DNA from: Pseudomonas sp. UBA4617
Lineage (GTDB): Bacteria; Pseudomonadota; Gammaproteobacteria; Pseudomonadales; Pseudomonadaceae
Length of the DNA: 63,995 bases
Reading direction: 5' to 3'
NCBI RefSeq assembly: GCF_002386445.1
Contig: NZ_DGIR01000025.1
Coordinates: forward strand, 1-63,995
The position numbers and the translations under genes were made by a program. Below the pieces are notes generated by a model, which ran no database searches, was not told where the DNA came from, and saw only the letters and a program-made list of their open reading frames with translations. Shown one piece after another: positions 35,410 through 44,489 of the stretch (position 1 is its first letter; each line of letters starts with the position of its first letter).

Positions 35410-36654
35410 TTAGAACTTGGCTTCCAGGTCGACCTGCAGGGTATCGACATCGGCATCGCTGTTGGGCAATTGCGACAGGTCGGTCTTGGCCATCAGGTAG
35501 GCAGCGCCCAGCGAGAAGTTCTTGTCGATTTCATACCCGACCTTGAACTTGTGCCCGCGCGAACCAGTAAAACCGTTGCCAAAGTCCGAGTCGGTGAACA
35601 GGCTGACCACCGCGTTACGCTGCACGTCGCGGTAGTTGTAGTCCAGGCTCCAGGCGCCGACCTTGGTTTTCAGGCCCGCCAACCAGGCCTGGTCTTCGCC
35701 ATCGGTGCTTTCGGTGTTCTTCACATATTGGCCGTAAGCGGACAGCGGGATGGCAAAGCCGGTGAAGTCCAGCTGGCCGAAGCCTTCCACCAGGTTGAAC
35801 TCGTTGGTGGTGTTGCCGAACGACTGCAGGATGGTCGCTTCCTTGTCGTTGTCGTAGCCGTAGATGCTGGCACCAACGGTCAGCTTGAGCGCGTCTGCCG
35901 GGGCGAATTTGGCGCCCAACTGGCCGTGATAGACCTGTGCGTCATGCTTGTACTGCACACCGTCGCCATCGACGTTGTCCTTGAGCGTGTACTGGCCGGC
36001 GCTGGCGAACACTTCGGCCCCGCCCAGGTCGGTCTTGTAGGTAGCTGCCACGCCTTCCGGGTTGATGTCGCTATCCCAGATGATGTCACCCATGCTCACC
36101 CATGGCTGTGCCATCTTGCCGCCAATCAGGTGCAGGTTGGGTACGGCGGTCGGGTGCCAGTCGAGGTAGGCCTGGTCGACCCACAGCGACTTCTTGTCGA
36201 AGTAGTTGTCGAAGCTCTGGTTGGTCGAGCGGCGGTCGGCGCTGCTGCCGGTGGCGATACGGATGCCCGCGTCCACCTGTGGGTTGATTTCGCTGTAGAA
36301 GCCGACACGGGCACGCACGCGCTGGCGGTCCTGGTTGCCGCTGCTGCTGTTGGGGTTGTCGACGTTGACGTCTTCGTAACGCAGGCGAATGTCACCCTTG
36401 ACCTGGGTCTTGGCAGCCCATGCCACTTTCTGTTCAAAGGAGCTCATCCGGTCGGACTGAGCTTTCTGAGCGGCCTTTTCCTTGGTTTCCTGAGCCAGGT
36501 CTGCCTGCAGTTCGTTGTACTGCGCCTGGTTGATCGAGCCGTTGGCGCGGAGCATTTCGAGCAGCTTGGCGTCGACAGCTGCACTGGCCGGAGTACTCAG
36601 AGCCAGCATCATGCCGGTGAGGCTCACTCCGGTAAGTGTAGAAACAAGACGCAT
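35410..36654 (-). CDS. Putative outer-membrane porin (Porin_5-like)
   Basis: This 414-residue precursor has a signal peptide (cut near STPASA|AVDAK), a short helical coiled-coil-like segment rich in Gln and Lys (about 28-80) and a beta-barrel with alternating hydrophobic strands, ending DLEAKF with the terminal Phe of outer-membrane proteins. The coiled-coil-plus-barrel layout matches the Porin_5 group rather than OprD or OprP. GGGAG lies 7 nt before the ATG. The natural substrate is unknown. A half-consensus Pho box lies upstream, so phosphate control is possible. Confidence 0.8.
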   Translation of the reverse strand: MRLVSTLTGVSLTGMMLALSTPASAAVDAKLLEMLRANGSINQAQYNELQADLAQETKEKAAQKAQSDRMSSFEQKVAWAAKTQVKGDIRLRYEDVNVDNPNSSSGNQDRQRVRARVGFYSEINPQVDAGIRIATGSSADRRSTNQSFDNYFDKKSLWVDQAYLDWHPTAVPNLHLIGGKMAQPWVSMGDIIWDSDINPEGVAATYKTDLGGAEVFASAGQYTLKDNVDGDGVQYKHDAQVYHGQLGAKFAPADALKLTVGASIYGYDNDKEATILQSFGNTTNEFNLVEGFGQLDFTGFAIPLSAYGQYVKNTESTDGEDQAWLAGLKTKVGAWSLDYNYRDVQRNAVVSLFTDSDFGNGFTGSRGHKFKVGYEIDKNFSLGAAYLMAKTDLSQLPNSDADVDTLQVDLEAKF

Positions 36655-36783
36655 AAGGTTCTCCCTGTTGAATAAGATGGGGGAGGCTCAGGCGCCCACC
36701 CCTGTATTGGCATGTCTTCGGAAAGGGCCTGAATAGACAGGTTCTGGGGTTCCGGAAAACAGGCGCAAGTATTGCGGGGGCGA

Positions 36784-36801
36784 ATGACAGATTAATGTCG
36801 A
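36784..36801 (-). promoter_or_regulatory. Candidate Pho box upstream of the porin gene
   Basis: On the minus strand a perfect CTGTCAT repeat is preceded by TCGACAT (4 of 7 matches) at exactly 11-bp spacing, the Pho-box period. AATACT lies 10 bp further downstream in a -10 position. It is about 130-150 bp before the porin start. The first half-site is weak, so this is tentative. Confidence 0.3.
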
Positions 36802-36916
36802 ATTAGTGGCACTGCGGTTAAGTAATTGAGAATAAAAGGTTCGCCGCCGCGTTGGTGAATTGAGTGGCGGGCCTTCCTTGGGGATACTGGGTACCTTGAA
36901 ACAGCGAGTCGAAACC

Positions 36917-38044
36917 GTGACCAGCCTGTACAGCCTTGCTCATCTGCGTGACCTGCCGGCGGCTACCTGGGATGCCTTGGTGCCACCCGGCCAACCGTTC
37001 CTGCGCCATGCGTTTCTCAGTGCCATGGAGGACAGCGGCAGCGTCGCGCGCAACACCGGCTGGGCCGCCGAGCACCTGGTGCTGGAGCGTGGCGGGCAGG
37101 TGCGGGCGCTGTTGCCGGCGTACCGCAAGTGGCATTCGTTTGGCGAGTATGTGTTCGACCATGGTTGGGCCGATGCCTGTGAGCGGGCCGGCATCGCTTA
37201 TTACCCCAAGCTGCTCGGTGCCGTGCCGTTCAGCCCGGTCAGCGGCCCGCGCCTGCTGGCCGCCGACCCTGCCGACGCCTTGCTGGTGCTGCAGGCGTTG
37301 CCGGAGTACCTGGGCAAGGGCGGGTTGTCCGGGGCACACATCAACTTCACCGACCCGCAGCTGGATGCGCAGATGGCCAGTGTGCCGGGCTGGATGGAGC
37401 GGCTGGGTTGCCAGTTCCACTGGCGCAATCATGGCTACCGCGACTTCCAGGACTTCCTCGACAGCCTCAGCTCACGCAAGCGCAAGCAGATGCGCAAGGA
37501 GCGTGAGCAGGTAGCCGGGCAGGGCATCGATTTTCGCTGGTACCACGGCGCGGAGCTGGACCAGGCGCAGTGGGACTTCGTCTACCGCTGCTACGCGAAT
37601 ACCTACGCGGTGCGCCGTCGGGCGCCTTACCTGACGCGTGAGTTCTTCAGCTTGCTGGCCGAGCGCATGCCCGAGGCACTGCGCGTGGTGATGGCACGGC
37701 AAGCCGGGAGGGACGTGGCGATGGCCTTGAGCCTGGTAGGCGGCGACAGCCTGTTCGGGCGTTACTGGGGCTGCCTGGAGGAGTTCGACCGGCTGCATTT
37801 CGAGACCTGTTTCTACCAGGGCATGGACTTTGCCATTGCCGAGGGCCTGCAGCGTTTCGACGCCGGGGCCCAGGGCGAGCACAAGCTGATACGCGGGTTC
37901 GAGCCGGTGGTGACGCGGTCGTGGCACTACCTGCTGCACCCGGGATTGCGCCGTGCGGTGGAAGATTTTCTGCAGCAGGAGCGGGAAGGTGTCCGGGCAT
38001 ATGCCGAGGAGGCGCGCGGCATGTTGCCCTACCGCCAGCGATAG
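36917..38044 (+). CDS. DUF482 (FemAB/GNAT-like) family protein
   Basis: This 375-residue protein matches the DUF482 family: an N-terminal segment with PFLRHAFLSAMEDSGSVARN, a GNAT-type core and a lysine/arginine-rich loop (SSRKRKQMRKEREQVAGQGI), then FGRYWGCLEEFDRLHFETCF. The family is related to FemAB aminoacyltransferases and GNAT enzymes; its substrate is not known. Several start codons are possible. I chose the GTG at 36917 (MTSLYSLAHLRDLPA) because the residues before it look unlike protein, but the ribosome site is weak. It converges on the ABC exporter gene, 14 bp away. Confidence 0.8.
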   Translation: MTSLYSLAHLRDLPAATWDALVPPGQPFLRHAFLSAMEDSGSVARNTGWAAEHLVLERGGQVRALLPAYRKWHSFGEYVFDHGWADACERAGIAYYPKLLGAVPFSPVSGPRLLAADPADALLVLQALPEYLGKGGLSGAHINFTDPQLDAQMASVPGWMERLGCQFHWRNHGYRDFQDFLDSLSSRKRKQMRKEREQVAGQGIDFRWYHGAELDQAQWDFVYRCYANTYAVRRRAPYLTREFFSLLAERMPEALRVVMARQAGRDVAMALSLVGGDSLFGRYWGCLEEFDRLHFETCFYQGMDFAIAEGLQRFDAGAQGEHKLIRGFEPVVTRSWHYLLHPGLRRAVEDFLQQEREGVRAYAEEARGMLPYRQR

Positions 38045-38058
38045 GGCCATCACAGGCG

Positions 38059-39891
38059 TCAGTCGACCCCGACAAAGCCCCCGGTCTGGTGATGCCACAA
38101 GCGGGCATACAGCCCTTGCTGCTCAAGCAGTTCACTGTGGCTGCCACTCTCGACAATCCGCCCCTTGTCCAGCACCACCAGCCGGTCCATGCGCGCGATG
38201 GTCGACAGCCGGTGGGCAATGGCGATCACCGTCTTGCCCTGCATCAGGGTCTCCAGGCTTTCCTGGATGGCGGCCTCGACTTCCGAGTCCAGCGCCGAGG
38301 TCGCTTCGTCCATGATCAGGATCGGTGCATTCTTCAACAGCACCCGGGCAATGGCGATGCGCTGGCGCTGCCCGCCAGACAGCTTGACCCCGCGCTCGCC
38401 CACGTGGGCATCGAAGCCGGTGCGGCCCAGTGCATCCGACAGCTGCGGGATGAACTCGTCAGCCCGCGCCCGGCGCACCGCTTCGAGCAGCTCGGCCTCG
38501 CTGGCACCCGGGCGGCCGTACAGCAGGTTGTCGCGAATCGAACGGTGCAGCAGCGAGGTGTCCTGGGTGATCATGCCAATCTGCGCGCGCAGGCTGGCCT
38601 GGCTGACCTGGGCTATGTCCTGGCCGTCGATGAGGATGCGCCCGCCCTGCACGTCGTACAGCCGCAGCAGCAGGTTGACCAGGGTCGACTTGCCGGCCCC
38701 GGACGGGCCGATCAGGCCGATCTTCTCGCCCGGGCGAATGTCCAGGTTCAGCCCTTCGATCACGTTGGCCGCCTGGCCATAGTGGAAATCCACGTCATCG
38801 AAGCGTACCGCGCCGCGGCTGACCTTCAGCGCCGGTGCGTTGGGTGGGTCGGTGACGGTGACCGGCTGGGCAATGGTCTGCAGGCCGTCCTGGACCATGC
38901 CGATGTTCTCGAAGATGCCGTTGACCACCCACATGATCCAGCCCGACATGTTGACGATGCGGATCACCAGGCCGGTGGCCAGGGCGATGGCACCGACCGT
39001 GATCAGCGACTGGCTCCACAACCAAAGGGCCAGGCCTGTGGTGGTGACCACCAGCAGGCCGTTGAGGGTGGTGATGACCACGTCCATGCTGGTGACCACG
39101 CGCGCCGCCAGTTGGGTTTTCTCGGTCTGTTCGCTGATCGCCTCGCGGGCGTATTGCTGTTCGTAGTCGGTGTGGGCGAACAGCTTGAGGGTAGCGATGT
39201 TGGTGTAGCCATCGACGATACGGCCCATCAGCTTGGAGCGCGCGTCGGAGGAAATTACCGAGCGTTCCTTCACCCTGGGCACGAAGTAGAACAGCGCGGC
39301 GATATAGCCGACGATCCACAGCAGCAGTGGCAGCATCAGGCGCCAGTCGGCTTCGGCGAACAGCACCAGCGAGGTGATGGCGTAGATCAGCACATGCCAC
39401 AGCGCATCCACTGCCTGCACGGCGGAGTCACGCAGCGAGTTGCCGGTCTGCATGATGCGCTGGGCGATACGCCCGGCGAAGTCACTCTGGAAGAAGTTCA
39501 GGCTCTGCTTGAGCACGTAGGTGTGGTTCTGCCAGCGGATCAGGCTGGTCATGCCCGGGGTTATGGTCTGGTGCACCAGCAGGTCGTGCAGGCCGAAGAA
39601 CAACGGCCGCAGCAGCAGGATGACCACCAGCATCCAGATCAGCTCGCCACTGTGCTCACTGAAGAAGTTGGCATTGGGCGTGCCCTGGGCCAGGTCGATG
39701 ATGCGGCTGAGGTAGCTGAACATCGCCACCTCGATCAGCGAGGCGAACAGGCCGACCACCAGCAGGGCCAGGAAGCTCGGCCAGACCTGGCGCAGGTAAT
39801 ACAGGTAGAACGGCCACACCCGCCTGGGTGGCGCTTCGCTGGGTGCTTCGCGAAAGATATCGATCAGTTGTTCGAAACGGCGGTACAGCAT
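38059..39891 (-). CDS. ABC exporter, fused membrane and ATPase halves
   Basis: This 610-residue half-transporter has about six membrane helices in the N-terminal 330 residues and an ATPase domain with Walker A GLIGPSGAGKSTLVNLLLRL, the signature LSGGQRQRIA, Walker B ILIMDEATSALD and the switch histidine AIAHRLST. The type is a multidrug/lipid exporter that works as a homodimer. No partner or substrate-binding gene is nearby, and the substrate cannot be read. I prefer the ATG at 39891 with AGGAG 11 nt upstream; a GTG 12 bp earlier overlaps the ribosome site. Confidence 0.9.
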   Translation of the reverse strand: MLYRRFEQLIDIFREAPSEAPPRRVWPFYLYYLRQVWPSFLALLVVGLFASLIEVAMFSYLSRIIDLAQGTPNANFFSEHSGELIWMLVVILLLRPLFFGLHDLLVHQTITPGMTSLIRWQNHTYVLKQSLNFFQSDFAGRIAQRIMQTGNSLRDSAVQAVDALWHVLIYAITSLVLFAEADWRLMLPLLLWIVGYIAALFYFVPRVKERSVISSDARSKLMGRIVDGYTNIATLKLFAHTDYEQQYAREAISEQTEKTQLAARVVTSMDVVITTLNGLLVVTTTGLALWLWSQSLITVGAIALATGLVIRIVNMSGWIMWVVNGIFENIGMVQDGLQTIAQPVTVTDPPNAPALKVSRGAVRFDDVDFHYGQAANVIEGLNLDIRPGEKIGLIGPSGAGKSTLVNLLLRLYDVQGGRILIDGQDIAQVSQASLRAQIGMITQDTSLLHRSIRDNLLYGRPGASEAELLEAVRRARADEFIPQLSDALGRTGFDAHVGERGVKLSGGQRQRIAIARVLLKNAPILIMDEATSALDSEVEAAIQESLETLMQGKTVIAIAHRLSTIARMDRLVVLDKGRIVESGSHSELLEQQGLYARLWHHQTGGFVGVD

Positions 39892-39953
39892 GGGTGACGA
39901 CACTCCTGTTCCATCCGACCCCTGGCGGTTTCACGTCCCTGTGAAGCCTGCGG

Positions 39954-40511
39954 TCAGTCGATGCGTTTGGCCGACTTGATGAACACCGGGTCGGCCGGCA
40001 CATCGCGCATGCCTTTCTTGATGGTGGTCGGCGAATTGACGATCTGGTCGACCACTTCCATGCCCTTGGTCACCTTGCCGAACACGGCATAGCCGGCGTC
40101 ACGGCCCGGGTTGAGGAAGTCGTTGTCGGCAACGTTGATGAAGAACTGGCTGGTGGCCGAGTTCGGGTCCGAGGTACGCGCCATCGACAAGGTACCGCGG
40201 GTGTTCTGCAGGCCGTTGCTGGCTTCGTTCCTGATCGGGTCCTTGGTGGGTTTCTGCACCATCTGCTCGGTGAAGCCGCCGCCCTGGACCATGAAGCCCG
40301 GGATCACCCGGTGGAAGATGGTGTTGTTGTAGAAGCCGCTGTCGACATAGCTGAGGAAGTTCTTGGTACTGAGCGGCGCCTTCTCGGCATTCAGCTCGAT
40401 TTCGACCTGGCCGAAGCTGGTGTCCAGCACTACGTGCGGGGTCTTGTCGGAGGCCATGACGCTGGTGGCAAAGGCGACCGAGCAGGCGGTGAGCAGAAGT
40501 TTTTTCAGCAT
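39954..40511 (-). CDS. ppiA: Periplasmic cyclophilin-type peptidyl-prolyl isomerase
   Basis: This 185-residue precursor has a signal peptide (MLKKLLLTACSVAFATSVMA) and a cyclophilin domain with FHRVIPGFMVQGGG, the core catalytic arginine region, and FGKVTKGMEVVDQI. It speeds proline isomerisation in folding outer-membrane and secreted proteins. The ATG at 40511 lies inside the last codons of the upstream alpha/beta hydrolase gene, so the two are co-transcribed and translationally linked. It diverges in no obvious way from the family. Confidence 0.93.
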   Translation of the reverse strand: MLKKLLLTACSVAFATSVMASDKTPHVVLDTSFGQVEIELNAEKAPLSTKNFLSYVDSGFYNNTIFHRVIPGFMVQGGGFTEQMVQKPTKDPIRNEASNGLQNTRGTLSMARTSDPNSATSQFFINVADNDFLNPGRDAGYAVFGKVTKGMEVVDQIVNSPTTIKKGMRDVPADPVFIKSAKRID

Positions 40512-41317
40512 GGGCTCAAAGATCCTTGAGAGGTGGAAGCGGCTGCAAGGAATTGCAGCAGGGTCTGGTTGAAGACCTCGGGTTGGTCGAGGGGCGTAGC
40601 GTGCCGGGAATCGTCGATGACCACCAGCCTGGCGTGGGGCATCAGGGCGACATAGCGTTGTTTCAGTTGTATCGGCGTGTAATCGTGGTCGGCGGCGATC
40701 ACCAGGGTAGGACAGTGAATCTGCCCGATGCGTTCCTGCACGCCCCAGTCGACGATGGCGTCGAAACTCTTGAGGTAGGCGCGTTTGTCGTTGCGTGCCC
40801 AGCGTTTGGCCATTTCCTGGCGCAGTTCGGCCTGCTCGGGCTTGGGGAACAGCCGTTCGGCCAGGCCCTTGCCGACGGTTTCGACACTGAGCAGGTGCGC
40901 CAGGCCCCAGCGTTTCAACCACCAGATCCAGTCACTGCGGGTGCGGCGCTTGACCTCGGGGGCGCTGTTGACGATGCACAGGCTGCGCAGCCATTGTGGA
41001 TGGTCGACGGCGAACTGGAAGCCGACCATGCCGCCCATGGACAGGCCGACGAAGTGCACCGGGCCGGTAGCCAGGTGTTCGAGCAGGGCCAGCAGGTCGG
41101 CACTGAAGGTGGCGATCTGGTAGCCGTCGCGGGGCTTGTCGGAGCGGCCATGGCCGCGGATGTCCATCAGGATGACCCGGTAGTGGCGGCTGAGCGCCGG
41201 CACCTGCATCTCCCAGTCCTGGCAACTGGAACCCAGGCCATGCAACAACACCAGCGGTTCGCCCTGGCCATACACCTCGTAATGCAGTGTGCATCCTTCG
41301 TGTTCGAAATAGGCCAT
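40505..41317 (-). CDS. Alpha/beta hydrolase
   Basis: This 270-residue hydrolase has the full catalytic set: oxyanion HGLGSSCQDW, nucleophile GLSMGGMVG, acidic residue in AADHDYTP and histidine in DDSRHATPLDQPE. The pattern resembles 3-oxoadipate-enol-lactonase-type and carboxylesterase hydrolases, but a specific substrate cannot be assigned. AGAGGA precedes the ATG by about 9 nt. It follows a LysR regulator gene by 13 bp and overlaps ppiA, so the three are probably one operon. Confidence 0.85.
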   Translation of the reverse strand: MAYFEHEGCTLHYEVYGQGEPLVLLHGLGSSCQDWEMQVPALSRHYRVILMDIRGHGRSDKPRDGYQIATFSADLLALLEHLATGPVHFVGLSMGGMVGFQFAVDHPQWLRSLCIVNSAPEVKRRTRSDWIWWLKRWGLAHLLSVETVGKGLAERLFPKPEQAELRQEMAKRWARNDKRAYLKSFDAIVDWGVQERIGQIHCPTLVIAADHDYTPIQLKQRYVALMPHARLVVIDDSRHATPLDQPEVFNQTLLQFLAAASTSQGSLSPC

Positions 41318-41330
41318 GGGCGCGGTCCTC

Positions 41331-42254
41331 TCAGGCTTGTGCGGGGGCTGCGAAGGGCACGTCCAGTGGCGCGGTGTCGAAATTGCGCAGCAGGTCGATG
41401 AGGATCTGCGTCGCCGGGCCCAGGGTCTTCTCTTTGCTGGAGTAAAGGTAGAACAGTGGGTGACGGCTGCCACCCTGGTCCAGCGGCAACGGCTTGAGCA
41501 CGCCTTCGCGCAGCTCGCGCTCGATCATGTGCCGGGGCAGCCAGGCGAAGCCCAGGCCACTGCTGACGAAGGTGGCGGCGGTGCCCAGGCTGCCGACCGT
41601 CCAGCGCTGCTCGGCACCCAGCCAGCCAACGTCGCGCGGCTGGGCGCGCCCGGAGTCGCGGATCACCACCTGCAACTGGCTTTCCAGGTCCTGGAAGGTG
41701 AGCTCGCGGCCCAGGCGGTGCAGGCTGTGTTCCGGGTGGGCGACGGCGACGAACTCCACCGCGCTCAGTTCGGCACCCAGATAGCCGCCGATGCTGTAGC
41801 TACTGATGGCCAGGTCGGCGATGCCTTCATGCATCACTTCCTCGACCCCGGACAGCACTTCTTCCCGCAGGCGCACCCGGCAGCCACGGCTCTGCGGCAT
41901 GAACGCTGCCAGGGCGCGCACCAGGCGGGCGCTGGGGTAGGCGGCGTCGACCACCAGGCGCACCTCGGCCTCCCAGCCCTGTTCCATGTGGTGGGCGAGG
42001 TCTTCGAGCTGGCTGGCCTGCTTGACCAGGTGGCGCGAACGGCGCAGCAGCACACTGCCGGCCTCGGTGAGCACGGCCTTGCGGCCATCGATACGCAGCA
42101 GCGGCACGCCCAGCTGCTCCTGCATGCGCGCCACGGTGTAGCTGACCGACGACTGCGAACGGTGCAGCGCCTCGGCGGCCTGGGCAAACCCGCCGTGATC
42201 GACCACTGCCTGCAGGGTTCGCCACTGGTCAAGGGTTACGCGCGGCGCTTTCAT
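41331..42254 (-). CDS. LysR family transcriptional regulator
   Basis: This 307-residue regulator has an N-terminal helix-turn-helix (FAQAAEALHRSQSSVSYTVA) and a C-terminal two-lobed effector domain. AGGAG is about 6 nt before the ATG; a longer open frame upstream is not used. It is the first gene of a likely operon with an alpha/beta hydrolase and a cyclophilin, which is unusual because LysR genes are usually divergent from their targets. It is also divergent from a small secreted-protein gene 48 bp away, which is a second candidate target. Confidence 0.88.
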   Translation of the reverse strand: MKAPRVTLDQWRTLQAVVDHGGFAQAAEALHRSQSSVSYTVARMQEQLGVPLLRIDGRKAVLTEAGSVLLRRSRHLVKQASQLEDLAHHMEQGWEAEVRLVVDAAYPSARLVRALAAFMPQSRGCRVRLREEVLSGVEEVMHEGIADLAISSYSIGGYLGAELSAVEFVAVAHPEHSLHRLGRELTFQDLESQLQVVIRDSGRAQPRDVGWLGAEQRWTVGSLGTAATFVSSGLGFAWLPRHMIERELREGVLKPLPLDQGGSRHPLFYLYSSKEKTLGPATQILIDLLRNFDTAPLDVPFAAPAQA

Positions 42255-42302
42255 CTTTCGCTCCTGTTGTCCTAAGCTGCGCTCTTTCAAGGAGAGCGGC
42301 CC

Positions 42303-42617
42303 ATGAAGAAATGTTGTGCGGCAATACTGATGTGCCTGCCCCTCGGGGCCATGGCTTATCCCATCGATGTGGAAAAGGAACTGACCGGGGTCAAGCTCGA
42401 CTACACCGCCTACGACACGGCTTACGACATTGGCGCCATCACCCTGAACAACTATGGGCAGGTGCCGGCAGCCTGCAAGGTCACCTTCCGCAATGGCCCG
42501 GAGGCACCGCGGGTGCGGCGGGTGAACGTACCGGCCGGTAAAAGCGTCGATGTCACCGCCAAGTTCAACCGGCAGATCATCAAGCTGCGGATCGCCTTGG
42601 ACTGCAGCGCGGAATAA
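42303..42617 (+). CDS. Small secreted protein of unknown function
   Basis: This 104-residue precursor has a signal peptide (MKKCCAAILMCLPLGAMA, cut near AMA|YPIDV) and a mature part that is beta-rich with a short basic segment (RVRRVNVPAGKSVDVTAKFN). Homologues in pseudomonads are sometimes wrongly labelled 3-phosphoglycerate kinase; nothing kinase-like is visible. AAGGAG lies about 9 nt before the ATG. It diverges from the LysR gene with a 48-bp gap, so the regulator may control it. Confidence 0.75.
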   Translation: MKKCCAAILMCLPLGAMAYPIDVEKELTGVKLDYTAYDTAYDIGAITLNNYGQVPAACKVTFRNGPEAPRVRRVNVPAGKSVDVTAKFNRQIIKLRIALDCSAE

Positions 42618-42726
42618 ACTGATAAATCGATTGATTGAACCCACTTTTTACGCTTTTTTATCGATAGGTCAAGCCTTAATCTCACCTCCATCGAATCGCA
42701 ACCCTTTTTGCCGATGGAGGCACCTC

Positions 42727-43326
42727 ATGTCCCGCGTACTGATCATCGAAAGCAGCGCCCGCCAGCAGGATTCCGTTTCCCGCCAGCTGACCCGTGATTT
42801 CATCCAGCAGTGGCAGGCCGCCCACCCGGCCGACCAGATCAGCGTGCGCGACCTGGCGGTGAACCCGGTGCCGCACCTGGACGCCAACCTGCTGGGTGGC
42901 TGGATGAAGCCCGAAGAGCAGCGCAGCGCCGCCGAGCTGGAGGCCCTGGCCCGCTCCAACGAGCTCACCGATGAACTGCTCGCTGCCGACGTGCTGGTGA
43001 TGGCTGCGCCGATGTACAACTTCGCCATCCCCAGTACGCTCAAGGCCTGGCTGGACCACGTGCTGCGTGCCGGCATCACCTTCAAGTACACCCCCACCGG
43101 CCCTCAGGGCTTGCTGACCGGCAAGCGTGCCATTGTCCTGACGGCACGTGGCGGTATCCACGCCGGCGCCAGCAGCGACCACCAGGAACCGTACCTGCGT
43201 CAGGTCATGGCCTTCATCGGCATTCACGATGTCGAGTTCATTCACGCCGAAGGCCTGAACATGAGTGGCGAGTTCCACGACAAAGGCGTGAACCAGGCCA
43301 AGGCCAGGCTGGCAGCGGTCGCCTGA
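42727..43326 (+). CDS. azoR: FMN-dependent NADH-azoreductase
   Basis: This 199-residue flavodoxin-fold enzyme reduces azo dyes and quinones with NADH. The phosphate-binding region SSARQQDSVSRQL, MYNFAIPSTLKAWLDHVLR and the RGGIH loop are typical of AzoR. GGAGG lies 6 nt before the ATG, and a strong terminator follows. The upstream sequence holds three ATCGA(T) repeats in about 90 bp, which could be regulator half-sites, but I cannot assign one. Confidence 0.9.
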   Translation: MSRVLIIESSARQQDSVSRQLTRDFIQQWQAAHPADQISVRDLAVNPVPHLDANLLGGWMKPEEQRSAAELEALARSNELTDELLAADVLVMAAPMYNFAIPSTLKAWLDHVLRAGITFKYTPTGPQGLLTGKRAIVLTARGGIHAGASSDHQEPYLRQVMAFIGIHDVEFIHAEGLNMSGEFHDKGVNQAKARLAAVA

Positions 43327-43380
43327 GGCGCAACGAATTCCCAACCCTGACACCTGGTTTTGCTCCTTTGGGTGTACCTG

Positions 43381-43406
43381 CCCGGCCTGCATGGCCGGGT
43401 TTTTTT
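43381..43406 (+). terminator. Rho-independent terminator of azoR
   Basis: CCCGGCC pairs with GGCCGGG over a 5-nt loop and is followed by seven T, 55 bp after the azoR stop. Confidence 0.92.
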
Positions 43407-43430
43407 ATGCCAGGAATTTTGTTGATGCCG

Positions 43431-43534
43431 GTGCCGGCCTATTCGCGGGTGGACCCGCTCCCACAGGAATATCACGACACTTGAGGCCTGTGGTTACACT
43501 GTGGGAGCGGGTTTACCCGCGAAGAGGCCGGCAC
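43431..43534. repeat. REP pair, P. putida type
   Basis: A long near-perfect inverted repeat (43431-43465 against 43500-43534, core GTGCCGGCCTATTCGCGGG) lies between azoR and the following permease gene, both on the plus strand. Confidence 0.88.
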
Positions 43535-43612
43535 AGCCCTTACATTCCTCATGGTTGAACTCATTTGCCGCAACCCGCTAAGGTCGCGCCCTTGATCCCC
43601 CGAGAGGCACCC

Positions 43613-44488
43613 ATGGGCTACCTGATAATCGTCGCGCTGATCCAGGCGTTTTCCTTCAGCCTGATTGGCGAGTACCTGGCCGGGCACGTCGACAGCTACT
43701 TCGCCGTGCTCGCGCGCGTGGTGCTGGCTGGCCTGGTGTTCCTGCCACTGACCCGCTGGCGCCAGGTCGAACCGCGCTTCATGCGCTCGATGCTGCTGAT
43801 CGGCGCGCTGCAGTACGGCATCACCTACGTCTGCCTGTACCTCAGCTTCCGCGTGCTTACCGTTCCGGAGGTGCTGCTGTTCACCATCCTCACGCCATTG
43901 CACGTGACCCTGATCGAAGATGCCATGAACCGCCGCTTCAACCCCTGGGCCCTGGTGGCGGCGCTGGTGGCGGTGGCCGGCGCTGCGGTGATCCGCTTCG
44001 ATACCATCAGCGGCGAGTTCTTCATCGGTTTCCTGCTGCTGCAACTGGCCAACTTCACCTACGCTGCCGGCCAGGTACTCTATCGCCACCTGGTCGCACG
44101 CCACCCCAGCGACCTGCCGCACTACAAGCGCTTTGGCTACTTCTACCTGGGCGCGCTGATCGTGGTGTTGCCAGCGTTCCTGCTGTTCGGCAATACCCGG
44201 CACCTGCCGAGTACCGATGTGCAGTGGCTGGTGTTGCTGTTCCTGGGGCTGTGCCCGACGGCACTGGGCCTGTACTGGTGGAACAAGGGCGCCTGCCTGG
44301 TTTCCGGCGCGACGCTGGCGGTAATGAACAACCTGCATGTGCCGGTAGGCTTGCTGCTGAACCTGCTGATCTGGAACCAGCACGAGCCATTGGGCCGGCT
44401 GTTCCTCGGCGGGGCAGTGATTCTGGCGTCGGTGTGGATGAGCCGCCTGGGTAGCCTGCCGCTCTCAGGCAAGGCATGGCGCAGCTAG
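43613..44488 (+). CDS. EamA family carboxylate/amino acid/amine permease
   Basis: This 291-residue protein has ten hydrophobic helices in two EamA repeats, beginning MGYLIIVALIQAFSFSLIGE. The pattern ADFTYAAGQVLYRH in the middle loop and NKGACLVSGATLAVMNN near the C terminus fits the carboxylate/amino acid/amine transporter subgroup of DMT proteins. GAGAGG lies 7 nt before the ATG. Two bases after its stop codon, in another frame, a damaged small gene begins. The substrate is unknown. Confidence 0.85.
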   Translation: MGYLIIVALIQAFSFSLIGEYLAGHVDSYFAVLARVVLAGLVFLPLTRWRQVEPRFMRSMLLIGALQYGITYVCLYLSFRVLTVPEVLLFTILTPLHVTLIEDAMNRRFNPWALVAALVAVAGAAVIRFDTISGEFFIGFLLLQLANFTYAAGQVLYRHLVARHPSDLPHYKRFGYFYLGALIVVLPAFLLFGNTRHLPSTDVQWLVLLFLGLCPTALGLYWWNKGACLVSGATLAVMNNLHVPVGLLLNLLIWNQHEPLGRLFLGGAVILASVWMSRLGSLPLSGKAWRS

Positions 44489-44489
44489 C

